Source: Desulfitobacterium chlororespirans DSM 11544
GTDB lineage: Bacteria > Bacillota > Desulfitobacteriia > Desulfitobacteriales > Desulfitobacteriaceae
Length of the DNA: 64,000 nt
NCBI RefSeq assembly: GCF_900143285.1
Contig: NZ_FRDN01000007.1
Coordinates: 224,371-288,370, forward strand
Direction: 5' to 3'
The notes beneath the pieces are model-generated. The model searched no databases and was not told the DNA's origin. It saw only the letters and a list, made by a program, of their open reading frames with translations. Position 1 is the first letter of the stretch, and each line of letters starts with the position of its first letter. Positions 8,367 through 16,301 of the stretch are shown here, in pieces. A program made the translations under genes and the position numbers.

Positions 8367-9101
8367 ATGTTTGGCCGCGCTCTCAGAGCTGAAGGAATGA
8401 AGCTGCGCCACAGTCCCGTCTGGCTGGCCTTTATCCTGCTGCCTATGCTGCCCGCTTTGATCGGAACCTTTAACTATCTGCAGAATATCGGTATTTTACA
8501 GGATGGATGGTACAGCCTCTGGACCCAGCACACTTTGTTTTCCTGCTATTTCTTTCTTCCCGCCATTATTGGTGTATACTGCTCCTATCTCTACCGGCTG
8601 GAGCATCTGAACCACAACTGGAACTCGGTTATGACCATGCCCATTCCGGTGAGCTATTTCTTTCTCGCCAAGCTGTGCATCGCCTCGGCTATGGTCATCT
8701 TAACCCAGGTTTGGACGGGGGTATTGTACCTTTTGTCGGGAAAGCTGGCGGGGCTGTCTTCCCCGGTTCCCGGACAATTTTCGGAATGGCTGCTGACCGG
8801 CGCTGCGGGAGCCATCACCATCTGCGCCGTACAGCTCTGTCTATCCCTGATGATCCGCAGCTTTGCCGTGCCGGTGGGACTGGCCCTGATGGGCGGTATT
8901 GCCGGACTGGGCATGCTTGCCAAAGGGTATGGGGTCTTCTTCCCTTATTCCCTTTTAAGCCTTGGCATGCGTGCTAATCAGCCTGGGGGACCTATGCAGT
9001 GCGCTCTAGAACACTTTCTCCTGAGCTGTACCCTCTATGTCCTTGCTTGCGTACTGTGGGCCGCGCTCTGGATGAAGCGGCGCGATGTTCACACCGGCTG
9101 A
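8367..9101 (+). CDS. ABC transporter permease, lantibiotic-immunity family
   Basis: This second permease of 244 residues is built like its neighbour: N-terminus MFGRALRAEGMKLRHSPVW and about six membrane helices, for example FILLPMLPALIGTF, GAITICAVQLCLSLMI and LLSCTLYVLACVLWAALW. The ATG at 8367 follows a clear GGAGG. With the ATPase and first permease it makes a LanFEG-like three-part exporter. No lantibiotic biosynthesis gene is near, so this is more likely resistance than self-immunity. The second palindromic repeat lies 33 bases after its stop. Confidence 0.88.
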   Translation: MFGRALRAEGMKLRHSPVWLAFILLPMLPALIGTFNYLQNIGILQDGWYSLWTQHTLFSCYFFLPAIIGVYCSYLYRLEHLNHNWNSVMTMPIPVSYFFLAKLCIASAMVILTQVWTGVLYLLSGKLAGLSSPVPGQFSEWLLTGAAGAITICAVQLCLSLMIRSFAVPVGLALMGGIAGLGMLAKGYGVFFPYSLLSLGMRANQPGGPMQCALEHFLLSCTLYVLACVLWAALWMKRRDVHTG

Positions 9102-9133
9102 GCCGGGTTTACGGAAAGGGGCCTGTTATAGCT

Positions 9134-9200
9134 AAATGAAAATTCGGCCGTTTTGCGATCGATTCATCTAGATGAGTCAATCCAAAACGGCCGAATTTTT
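9134..9200. repeat. 61-bp palindromic repeat, copy 2
   Basis: The palindrome at 9139-9199 has arms AAAATTCGGCCGTTTT and AAAACGGCCGAATTTT around the same TCATCTAGATGA core as the copy at 4407-4467, and the same left flank CTAAATGAAAAT. Arm changes are compensated on the other side, which points to selection for pairing. It follows the last ABC permease gene and ends in TTTTT, so it may also act as a terminator. Confidence 0.8.
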
Positions 9201-9236
9201 AAGCAAAGAACCCCGATTCCTCGATCAGCAAGTCGG

Positions 9237-9554
9237 TTAATTCCAATCGATGTCTGAATGGCTAACGGTTTCATTGTTGGCTATTTCTTTTTCGGCTTCT
9301 ATTAACCGCTCTCTTTCTAAAGGGGTTAACTTTGTAAAATCGCTGTCCCAAGCAAGGACCATCCTTTTAATCATTTCAAATGCCAGCTTCTGTTCCGACT
9401 CAGGCAACATATCAATCATATCAATAATTTGCTTAATATCACCCTTTGGTGGTACTTCAAGTAATCCTTCTATTCCAGCTTTAACTCTCAGTTTTGTAGA
9501 CTTATCAAGACTATTAATTGCTTTGAAGGCGACTCTGGAATATACAATTTCCAC
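9237..9554 (-). pseudogene. In-frame fusion of a RelE-type toxin start and an antitoxin
   Basis: The 105-residue frame joins two halves that normally belong to separate genes. Residues 1-42 (VEIVYSRVAFKAINSLDK ... PPKGDIKQ) look like the first half of a RelE/ParE-type toxin. The catalytic C-terminal half is missing. Residues 43-105 (DMLPESEQKLAFEMIKR ... SHSDIDWN) look like the small antitoxin that usually precedes such toxins in Firmicutes. The GTG start at 9554 has GGGAG eight bases upstream, so a product may still be made. Because the order is toxin then antitoxin, a deletion across tandem modules is a simple explanation. The product may be a dead remnant or an orphan antitoxin. Confidence 0.65.
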
Positions 9555-9755
9555 GCTCTTCACTCCCTTACCGGAGATATCTAAGTGGTGCATGTGGAAG
9601 GAGCTAATTTCCCTACAATTCGATCGCAATACAAATTGTGCGAATCCACCTTCATTATAAATTCCAAGTACTCAGAATTCAAGCTTCGTATTTTTCAAGG
9701 CCCGCCCATTATAAGTGGTCGGGGTTCTCATGTTAATTGCTTACATCAAGACCCC

Positions 9756-9917
9756 TAGTACTCTGTGACACCTAAATCCTTACCTTTCCAGCGGTTAAAT
9801 TTCCGTATGACTGCGTTGTCGTCAATCGCCATACGACCGGTATGGCTCATTCCTCCGCCTTGTCCTACGAAAATTTTCCTCGCCGGCAAGGCAAGTTTTA
9901 AATATCACAGAGTACTA
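9756..9917. mobile_element. 160-bp MITE, copy 1 (TA-flanked, no ORF)
   Basis: The element runs from GTACTCTGTGA to its inverted match TCACAGAGTAC and is flanked on both sides by TA. It has no coding capacity. A copy in the opposite orientation lies at 21979-22141, with four substitutions and one single-base indel between them. TA duplication, short terminal inverted repeats and high internal similarity fit a MITE mobilised by an IS630/Tc1-mariner-type transposase. No such transposase is in the window. Confidence 0.85.
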
Positions 9918-10015
9918 GGCTCTCTGCTTCATCTCTTTGCTTCCATTGCTAAGGATCAAAATTCGGTATAAAATAAGATCAAAATATGGATTTAATTTTG
10001 CACAGGAGTGATATT

Positions 10016-10285
10016 ATGATTATAAAGCCCACCTCTTCACTGAGAACGGAACTTGGGGAAATTACTAAAATATGCAAGGAGAAGGCCGAACCTGTTTATC
10101 TGACCAAAAATGGTGAGGGTGAATTGGTTATTATGAGCATAGCTGCTTACGAGCACAGGGAAGCTATGTTAGATCTGAGGACTAAGCTATTAGAAGCCGA
10201 AAAGCAGCGTCTTAATGGCGCACCGAGCTATACCTCAGATGAAGTGAGGGAATATATAAGGCGTCTTCACAATGATCAAGTATAA
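10016..10285 (+). CDS. Phd/YefM-type antitoxin
   Basis: The 89-residue protein starts MIIKPTSSLRTELGEITKICKEKAEPVYLTKNG in separate segments that match the Phd/YefM fold: an N-terminal DNA-binding domain with the conserved VYLTKNGEGELVIMS strand-turn, then a helical C-terminus that would wrap the toxin. The ATG at 10016 follows GGAG at a good distance. It overlaps the next gene, a RelE/ParE-type toxin, by 14 bases, the standard arrangement in type II toxin-antitoxin operons. It should autoregulate the pair. Confidence 0.88.
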   Translation: MIIKPTSSLRTELGEITKICKEKAEPVYLTKNGEGELVIMSIAAYEHREAMLDLRTKLLEAEKQRLNGAPSYTSDEVREYIRRLHNDQV

Positions 10286-10586
10286 AGTCACTCTATTGCA
10301 AGTGGCCCGTGATGACATTGGCGAGATATTCATATATATTGCGGCAGACAATCCAGAATCGGCCTTGGAAATATCGGAGAAGATTATTGAGAAAATTGAC
10401 TTATTGGCAGAATTTCCGTATGCGGGGAAAATCGTACCTGACAGTGCATTAGCTAAGCAGGAATACAGGATGCTCACTGTCAGCAACTATATAATTTTTT
10501 ACAAAGTCATTGATAATGAGGTTATCGTATATAGGATTCTTCATGGAATGCGCGATTATCCCGGCTTATTCAACGGGCCGTTATAA
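10272..10586 (+). CDS. RelE/ParE-family toxin
   Basis: The 104-residue protein begins MIKYKVTLLQVARDDIGEIF and ends YRILHGMRDYPGLF. The ParE/RelE-type core is visible: an N-terminal strand, two helices (EIFIYIAADNPESALEISEKI), then the strands YRMLTVSNYIIFYKV and VIVYRILHGMRDY. The arginine and tyrosine at the end are where mRNA-cleaving family members place their active site. I cannot tell from sequence alone whether it targets mRNA or gyrase. It is co-translated with the upstream antitoxin and looks intact, unlike the fused remnant 700 bases away. Confidence 0.85.
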   Translation: MIKYKVTLLQVARDDIGEIFIYIAADNPESALEISEKIIEKIDLLAEFPYAGKIVPDSALAKQEYRMLTVSNYIIFYKVIDNEVIVYRILHGMRDYPGLFNGPL

Positions 10587-10740
10587 CTTTCCAGCGACGC
10601 ATGGCTTTTATCTACCAGTTTTTCACTGGCTCGATTCCTGACACTATTCCTATCCGCTACAAACTCAATCAAATGTGCGAAATGCTGTAAAAAAAGAAGA
10701 AATTCAATCAAATCCAAAGGTCATTTGAGGAGGGAAAAAC

Positions 10741-11292
10741 ATGAATACTAAAAGTGCTCGAAAGAGAACATTGCTGTTATTCGAAAAACATTTTAAAACC
10801 AAGGCGAATAATATCTCGATTGAGAATGACTGTGACTTTTATTTTCAGCTTATGAAAGCTATCAAGGAAGAATATAAGAACCAAATAGACCATAATCGTT
10901 ATGAAAATTTCATTATAATGGAACAAATATTATTAGCTAGTAAATTAAAGTTTTTACAAGAAACTAAAGTAAATCTAAATTTTTTTCCAATTTACATAAC
11001 AATTCTATTAAATTGTTTAATTTTCACATTTACCTTAATTTTTAGTGGTTTAAATTTATATCTTGGAAAGGCAATCGACCGCAATTTAGAGGCATTGAAT
11101 GTGAACTTTTTGTTCGATTTAAGTAATGACTTTGTATCACTGTGCACAAATATTGCCTTTGTTCTTATTATTAGTACTGGTTTATTTTTTATTGCTTACG
11201 TAATTCTTCAAAAGAGAATAAAAAGGAGGCATGCTATCGAATATTCATTTAATCAAATTTGCCTTAAAATTATATCCTCCATTTATAAATAA
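10741..11292 (+). CDS. AT-rich membrane protein of unknown function
   Basis: The 183-residue protein is not recognised. It has a basic, soluble N-terminal half (KSARKRTLLLFEKHF). Two membrane segments follow, one near residues 83-105 (FPIYITILLNCLIFTFTLIF) and one near 140-162 (NIAFVLIISTGLFFIAYVIL). The C-terminus is short and basic (QKRIKRRHAIEYSF). A good GAGG lies upstream of the ATG. The coding strand is visibly richer in A and T than the surrounding operons, which together with the adjacent toxin-antitoxin genes and MITE suggests horizontal acquisition. No partner gene is evident. Confidence 0.6.
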   Translation: MNTKSARKRTLLLFEKHFKTKANNISIENDCDFYFQLMKAIKEEYKNQIDHNRYENFIIMEQILLASKLKFLQETKVNLNFFPIYITILLNCLIFTFTLIFSGLNLYLGKAIDRNLEALNVNFLFDLSNDFVSLCTNIAFVLIISTGLFFIAYVILQKRIKRRHAIEYSFNQICLKIISSIYK

Positions 11293-11378
11293 TTCTAGAA
11301 AAAACCACTTGGATTACATTACTATAAAGCTGTGAAAGAATTTTTTCCCTTCTGGCCCTTTGAAATTCAACAAAATTG

Positions 11379-11417
11379 GAGAACCCCGATCGCTCGTTAC
11401 AAGCAACCGAGGTTCTC
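11379..11417. terminator. Hairpin after the corrinoid operon
   Basis: GAGAACC and GGTTCTC bracket a long imperfect stem with a few G-U pairs, about 45 bases past the stop of the last corrinoid-operon gene on the minus strand. The minus-strand RNA continues into CCAATTTTG. This is a plausible but weak terminator. Confidence 0.45.
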
Positions 11418-11461
11418 TATTGCCTATCAAAATCTATACACTCCCATATACATGGCTGCCC

Positions 11462-12172
11462 TCAGCAATTATTGGCGCCAAGCTCCCGCATCGTGCAGTT
11501 TCCCTTAAGATGGCAAAAATCGCAATGGGTTTTACCTTTGAAGTCCGGTAAGTTGCTGCCCACTCCCATGACCATGGCAATGGACTTTTTGGGCAGCATA
11601 AGGTTGGACTCTGTCAGGCTGATGCCAATCTGCTCCCCTTTCAGGTAATCAATAATCGTTCTTACATCTTCGAGCCCTTTCCAGTAAGAATGCCCAGGGC
11701 CTAAAGAAAACGTGGTATCCAGCTGCTTTTCTTTATAAAGTCCTGCGAGCTCGGAAATAGCATGATAGGCCGCTTTGGCCAGGATGGCTGATCCGGCCGC
11801 ATCCATGATAAAGGCTTCCAGGGTTTTGCCTTGATGGGTGTATTCCTTGACCCGTTCATCTATCCCTTCCCCGATGGTCATAGCAAACAGAACCACACTA
11901 TCTGCCGGGCCTAACACCTTAGGCAATAAGCTGCCTCTTAACGTAAGTCCACCCTCAAGATAAATCTCCTGCTGCTCCGAACCCAGCACTTTGGCTTCCT
12001 GCCAGATGATGCTGACCTTTGCTAATTCCTTGGCTTCCGCCAATAGCTTCATGTTTAAATCGACCATGTCCTGCCTCGGCGAGCGCCGGCTCAAATCGGC
12101 GCCCTGTGCAGTAAACAGCTCTTCTATGGTTACCTCAGGCACCAAAACCGCAAAGGATCCTGCTTCTGCCAT
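11462..12172 (-). CDS. MetH-activation-domain-like protein of the corrinoid operon
   Basis: The 236-residue protein resembles the S-adenosylmethionine-binding activation domain of cobalamin-dependent methionine synthase: an alpha/beta core with FAMTIGEGIDERV near residue 95, AGSAILAKAAYHAISE near 120, and a helmet-like region with LGPGHSYWKGLED near 165. The C-terminus carries four cysteines (HCDFCHLKGNCTMRELGANNC), possibly a metal or cluster site. It is the last gene of the operon. The ATG at 12172 comes shortly after the RACE stop. Proteins like this accompany corrinoid activators and may help methylate or reactivate the corrinoid, but that role is inferred. Confidence 0.7.
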   Translation of the reverse strand: MAEAGSFAVLVPEVTIEELFTAQGADLSRRSPRQDMVDLNMKLLAEAKELAKVSIIWQEAKVLGSEQQEIYLEGGLTLRGSLLPKVLGPADSVVLFAMTIGEGIDERVKEYTHQGKTLEAFIMDAAGSAILAKAAYHAISELAGLYKEKQLDTTFSLGPGHSYWKGLEDVRTIIDYLKGEQIGISLTESNLMLPKKSIAMVMGVGSNLPDFKGKTHCDFCHLKGNCTMRELGANNC

Positions 12173-12187
12173 AGTGTCCCACACCCC

Positions 12188-14038
12188 TCAATCCAACTTA
12201 AAATAGGTGTTTTGCGCAAAAATAGTGTTGAATCCCGGATAGCTGCCCAGTTCAACAAAGGAAACCCCTCCGGCCAGATCCTTGGCTCGCGAAAACTCCT
12301 GGGCAGAAAGCAAGGCAATTTTCGCCCCATTTCCTGCCGCATTGCCGATGGTCTTGATCCGGCTCTCCAGCTCCCGGGGAATTAAGCCGATCACACAGGC
12401 ACTGTGGGGATTGAGATAATTGCCAAAAGCTCCGGCCAGCAGCACTTCCTTAATATCATCACACACGATGCCCATGGCCTCCTGCAAAATCCTCACACCG
12501 GCTGCAATAGCCCCTTTGGCCAGCTGAAGCTCGCGAATATCGTTCTGAGTAATCAAAATCGGTCGGCCATGGCGGGTTTGACCGGCTTCAACCAATTGAA
12601 AGGCCCAGGTCTCTTCATATTTAATAAGTCTGTCCTTTAATTTAAGGGCGCCGGGATGGGTAAGTTTTTCAGGCTCCAAAAATTTACCCCGTTTATTGAT
12701 CATGCCCAGCTCCACGAAGCCGGCTACTCCGTCGAGAAGAGCGGAACCGCAGATTCCTATGGGGCGCCCGTTGCCAATGACCGTATAGCTCAAACCATCG
12801 TCAAAGGAGATATGATCAATCGCCCCGTCGGCGCCTCGCATGCCGCTGGTGATCTGGGCTCCTTCAAAAGCCGGACCAGCTGCCGCGGAGCAGGCCACCA
12901 TCCGGTCTTTGGAACCTAAGACAATCTCCCCATTGGTGCCAATATCCAAAATCAGGGTAACATGATCCCTTTTCTCCAGCTCGGCGGCTAACAGAACAGC
13001 CGTAGTGTCCGCACCCACAAAGCCGGCGATATTGGGCAGGACGAAAACCCGGCCGGCCTTATTGATTTCCAGACCCAGCTCCCCAGGAGCCACCACAAGC
13101 CCCTGGTTAATGGCGGAAACATAGGGCGACATGCCAATGGTCCGGGGGGTTATCCCCAGGAAAAGGTGATGCATGGTGGTATTGGCTGCCACCGAAATTC
13201 CGTAAAGCTGATTTCTGTTCACCCCCGCCTTGTCAACCGCTTCACCGATCAGCTTGTTCATAGCCCCTGTTACGGCTTGGTGCAGGGTCTCCAGCCCCTT
13301 TTCCTCTTTGCCGGCAAAGGTTATCCGGGATATGACATCCCCCCCATATTGGGCCTGGGGATTAAGGGTCGATACCACTTCAAGCTCTTTGCCCGAATTT
13401 AAATCCAGCAGATACCCTACAATGGTCGTCGTTCCGATATCAAAAGCCATTCCCAACAGAGTCCCGGTTGTATCTCCCTGCTCTACTCCCAAGACCTGAG
13501 AACCATACACTACGGTTGTCACCCGGTTGGCGGACTCTCTTAGGGTGTCCGGCAGCCGGCGGAGCACGGAGAGAGGGGCCTGCAAATCATGGACACTGCA
13601 GCCAAGCCCGGCCAGGCTTTCCTGCAAGCGCTGCCAGTCTGACTTATGCTCGCTGAGGGAGGGCTGGGCAATTTCCGCAAATACCTTGACCAGGTGGGGA
13701 TGAATATGAAACGGTCTCTCTGCAGAATCAATCAGAATATGATGCTGCAGCTTTTTGGGACTCTGAATCTCGATCATCATGTCTCTGTTTATTTTGGTGG
13801 CACAGGCTAAGCGAACGCCTTCCGCCAACTCCTGAGCTGTCAAATGATCTTCATCAATCGCCGTAAAATCTTCCCGTCCCTCCCTAACCTTTACCCGGCA
13901 TTTTCCACATTTCCCCCTGCCTCCGCAAGGGAAATCCTCCCCCAGTCCCGACCGGTTCATGGCTTCCATGATGGTGGTGCCGGCAGCCACCGGCACGCTG
14001 ATCTCCCCAGGTTGGAACACTATCCTGACTTCTTTCAA
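12188..14038 (-). CDS. RACE-type reductive activator of corrinoid proteins
   Basis: The 616-residue protein has an N-terminal [2Fe-2S] ferredoxin domain with CGGRGKCGKCRV near residue 36 and a later cysteine in VRLAC. A linker follows, then a large C-terminal ASKHA ATPase domain (DUF4445) with FDIGTTTIVGYLLDL near residue 200, ILDIGTNGEIVLG near 350 and LAGAFGNYLNP near 560. RACE enzymes use ATP to drive one-electron reduction of inactive cob(II)alamin to cob(I)alamin on corrinoid proteins. I choose the TTG at 14038, eight bases after GGGGAGGAGG; the frame is open to an ATG at 14086. Its place in the operon with two corrinoid proteins supports the role strongly. Confidence 0.9.
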   Translation of the reverse strand: MKEVRIVFQPGEISVPVAAGTTIMEAMNRSGLGEDFPCGGRGKCGKCRVKVREGREDFTAIDEDHLTAQELAEGVRLACATKINRDMMIEIQSPKKLQHHILIDSAERPFHIHPHLVKVFAEIAQPSLSEHKSDWQRLQESLAGLGCSVHDLQAPLSVLRRLPDTLRESANRVTTVVYGSQVLGVEQGDTTGTLLGMAFDIGTTTIVGYLLDLNSGKELEVVSTLNPQAQYGGDVISRITFAGKEEKGLETLHQAVTGAMNKLIGEAVDKAGVNRNQLYGISVAANTTMHHLFLGITPRTIGMSPYVSAINQGLVVAPGELGLEINKAGRVFVLPNIAGFVGADTTAVLLAAELEKRDHVTLILDIGTNGEIVLGSKDRMVACSAAAGPAFEGAQITSGMRGADGAIDHISFDDGLSYTVIGNGRPIGICGSALLDGVAGFVELGMINKRGKFLEPEKLTHPGALKLKDRLIKYEETWAFQLVEAGQTRHGRPILITQNDIRELQLAKGAIAAGVRILQEAMGIVCDDIKEVLLAGAFGNYLNPHSACVIGLIPRELESRIKTIGNAAGNGAKIALLSAQEFSRAKDLAGGVSFVELGSYPGFNTIFAQNTYFKLD

Positions 14039-14119
14039 GAAAACGACCTCCTCCCCATGGTGGGCTTGTGTAAAGCAAAACTGCATCGTAGATTGATGCA
14101 GCTCATTAAATTAGCAAGT

Positions 14120-14818
14120 CTACTCACTTCTGCCCTTTAATTTTATATAGTCTCCCCGGAAATAAGTCACGCAAAAGCCAATCGGCTTATTCTCTTCATT
14201 ATGGATGCGCTGCTCAATAACCAGCAGTGCCAGATCATCATGAATCTTTAACGAGTTCCTGATCTCTTCATCAGGTGTCTGAGCATAAATGGTCAGTTCC
14301 TTTTTTAGAGAAAAAGAGGACACACTGCCCGAAACCATCTCGGGAAAAGTGGCTTGTTCCAGCTCCTCTTCCACGATGGGCATCCCTTTGGAGTAGGGCA
14401 GATATTTTATATCATAGGCGATGGGTTTGCCCTCGGTAAAAAACAACCTGCGAATCACAATCACATTTTTATTCCTGGTGATCTGCAATTCCCCGGCCAG
14501 TTTTTCATCAGGCATGATGATATTGACTTCCAGCAGGCGGGAGCGGTCTACCGTGTTGATGGAGTTCTTCATCTCATCATAGTAAATGGTGTATTTGTTC
14601 AATTCCGGCTTCTGCACAAAGCTGCCTTTGCCCGGAATGGAATAAATATAGCCATCCTTGGCCAGAATCGCCAGCCCTTTTCTGACCGTCATCCTGCTGG
14701 CCCCATATTCCTTGCCGAGAGCATTTTCTGAAGCAACGGCATCCCCCGGCTTCAAGGACCCGCTATTTATTTTCCGTTTGATCTCTTCCACAATCTGAAG
14801 ATAGACGGGATTAATCAT
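14120..14818 (-). CDS. GntR/HutC-family transcriptional regulator
   Basis: The 232-residue regulator has an N-terminal winged helix (INPVYLQIVEEIKRKINSG, then GDAVASENALGKEYGASRMTVRKGL) ending in the GKGSFVQKP wing. A UTRA-type ligand domain follows from about residue 80, with VIRRLFFTEGKPIAYDIKYLP. HutC-type regulators sense small molecules. A ligand tied to the methyl donor is inferred. The ATG at 14818 overlaps the stop of the upstream corrinoid protein as ATGA, and starts at 14830 or 14839 are possible. It probably controls its own operon through the palindrome CTGTATATACAG at 19172. Confidence 0.88.
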   Translation of the reverse strand: MINPVYLQIVEEIKRKINSGSLKPGDAVASENALGKEYGASRMTVRKGLAILAKDGYIYSIPGKGSFVQKPELNKYTIYYDEMKNSINTVDRSRLLEVNIIMPDEKLAGELQITRNKNVIVIRRLFFTEGKPIAYDIKYLPYSKGMPIVEEELEQATFPEMVSGSVSSFSLKKELTIYAQTPDEEIRNSLKIHDDLALLVIEQRIHNEENKPIGFCVTYFRGDYIKLKGRSE

Positions 14819-15465
14819 CTTTTCATCCATTCCAAACATATTTCAATCCCTTTTGAGGCATCGGTGGCGAAAGCATCAGCACCTATATAACTGCAGCCAT
14901 CAGCGTTAAGGTAATTTGCTCCGGCAATAATCCTGACTTGGTCCTTCAGTCCTGCAGCGGCTAAAATGTCAATGACCTGTTTCATTTGATCGATGGTGCT
15001 GGTCAGCACCCCGCTCAGTCCAATGATATCAGGTTTAAACTCCCTGGTCTTTTTGACAAAAGTTTCCCCGGATACATCCACACCAAGATCCAAGACTTCA
15101 AAGCCATGGGTTTCCAACAAGGCCCGGAAAATCTCTTTGCCAATATCATGGATATCGTCTTTGACAGTGCCCAGGAGCACCTTCCCGCTTTTCTTTTTGT
15201 GATGGCTGCTGAAATACGATGTCATAGGCTTCAGCTCCAAAACTCCCCGAAAAATGATGCCTGCCATGATCAGGTCGGCGATATAATACTCCTTTGCTTC
15301 GTAGCGTTTGCCCACCCGGCTCATCCCTTCGATGATTAAGTTGACCAGGTCTAAAGGATTCATCCCTTGGTCTAAAGCATGATTGGCAAGCTCAAAGACT
15401 TTAGTTTCTTCGAGTTGTTCCACATAATCGATCAAGAGTTCTTCAGTAGTGCCAAAATCCTTCAT
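14815..15465 (-). CDS. Corrinoid (B12-binding) methyl-carrier protein 2
   Basis: The 216-residue protein has the two-domain layout of methyltransferase corrinoid proteins. A helical cap covers about residues 1-85 (NPLDLVNLIIEGMSRVGKRYEAKEYYIADLIMAG). A Rossmann-type B12 domain follows with the base-off signature GTVKDDIHDIGK, whose histidine ligates cobalt. LSGVLTSTIDQMKQ and IIAGANYLNADGCSYIGAD complete the cobamide pocket. It would shuttle a methyl group between two methyltransferases. The operon has two such carriers, this one and the protein at 18477-19124. They may serve different methyl donors or acceptors. Confidence 0.92.
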   Translation of the reverse strand: MKDFGTTEELLIDYVEQLEETKVFELANHALDQGMNPLDLVNLIIEGMSRVGKRYEAKEYYIADLIMAGIIFRGVLELKPMTSYFSSHHKKKSGKVLLGTVKDDIHDIGKEIFRALLETHGFEVLDLGVDVSGETFVKKTREFKPDIIGLSGVLTSTIDQMKQVIDILAAAGLKDQVRIIAGANYLNADGCSYIGADAFATDASKGIEICLEWMKR

Positions 15466-15589
15466 TACGCCCTCCCTAACAGGTATACTCAGGTCTATTT
15501 AACAGAGGTATCCTTCATAATCATCTTATTTCTCACGCTATGGTTTGTCAATTTTTAAAGGAAATGGGTCTCCCCTCAATACCTGCAGG

Positions 15590-16288
15590 TCAATAGGGCT
15601 GGCGGGGAAGGTCCTGGTTGCAGCAGGCAAAATCCTGTTGACTTACTGTTTCTCCTCGGGGTGTAATGCTGAAATCCTGAGCAAAGCTCCCTGAAAGCAG
15701 TTTCCTTAGAAACCAAACATCGCCCTCAGCAAAGGTCAGTTCTAAATTAAGGCTTTGGGCCAGCAATTCTACTTCAGCCAGGCATTCCTCAATACTATAG
15801 GACTTGGTATCGATGAGCATTAAATACTTATAGTGCCTGAACATCTGCTCAAAGATCTTTTTCGCCCGTTCCGGCCCGTAGCGTTTTACGGCATGCTCTA
15901 TTTCTCTGGCCATGCTGTGGGTGCCTTCCAGCCAGCCCTTGGTCATAAAAAAGGTGGCTTTGGGCCGCCAATAGGCTTGGCCCTGCCGGCTCATCAGCAT
16001 GGAAATACAATCTTCAGTCCGGGGAATGATCAGATCCCCGGTGGTCGCCTTCAAGCCTACGGTGCCATTGCCGCAGCAGCCATAGGCCAAGAGGATGGTG
16101 TCAACCTCTTCAAGCCGGTCAATTTCCTCCTGGAGCTTAGCTCTTAGTCCATTAGGGTCTGTATGGTATTCGGAATCAATCCAGATGATCGGATAGGGGC
16201 AGCCACTCTCATCTATGGCCTTATTCAGTTCATGCTGAAGCATCTTGCAGGCAATGAGCACCGTGCCTCCTGCACTCTCCTTAACCAT
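15590..16288 (-). CDS. DUF1638 family protein
   Basis: The 232-residue protein matches the DUF1638 family, which is often found beside corrinoid methyltransferases and has no proven function. Features are VLIACKMLQHEL at the N-terminus, IDSEYHTDPNGLRAKLQEEID near residue 45, the cysteine-rich turn LLAYGCCGNGTVGL near 72 and IIPRTEDCISMLM near 95. Conserved H, C and D/E residues suggest a metal site. The ATG at 16288 follows GGGGAGG at close spacing. A 125-bp gap to the next gene is the longest inside this operon. Confidence 0.75.
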   Translation of the reverse strand: MVKESAGGTVLIACKMLQHELNKAIDESGCPYPIIWIDSEYHTDPNGLRAKLQEEIDRLEEVDTILLAYGCCGNGTVGLKATTGDLIIPRTEDCISMLMSRQGQAYWRPKATFFMTKGWLEGTHSMAREIEHAVKRYGPERAKKIFEQMFRHYKYLMLIDTKSYSIEECLAEVELLAQSLNLELTFAEGDVWFLRKLLSGSFAQDFSITPRGETVSQQDFACCNQDLPRQPY

Positions 16289-16301
16289 ACATCCTCCCCA
16301 T

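Noticed and set aside
10601-10690. 29-residue frame starting MAFIYQFFTGS between the toxin and the AT-rich gene
   Set aside because: No ribosome site and no recognised family. It may be a gene fragment but the evidence is too thin to call.
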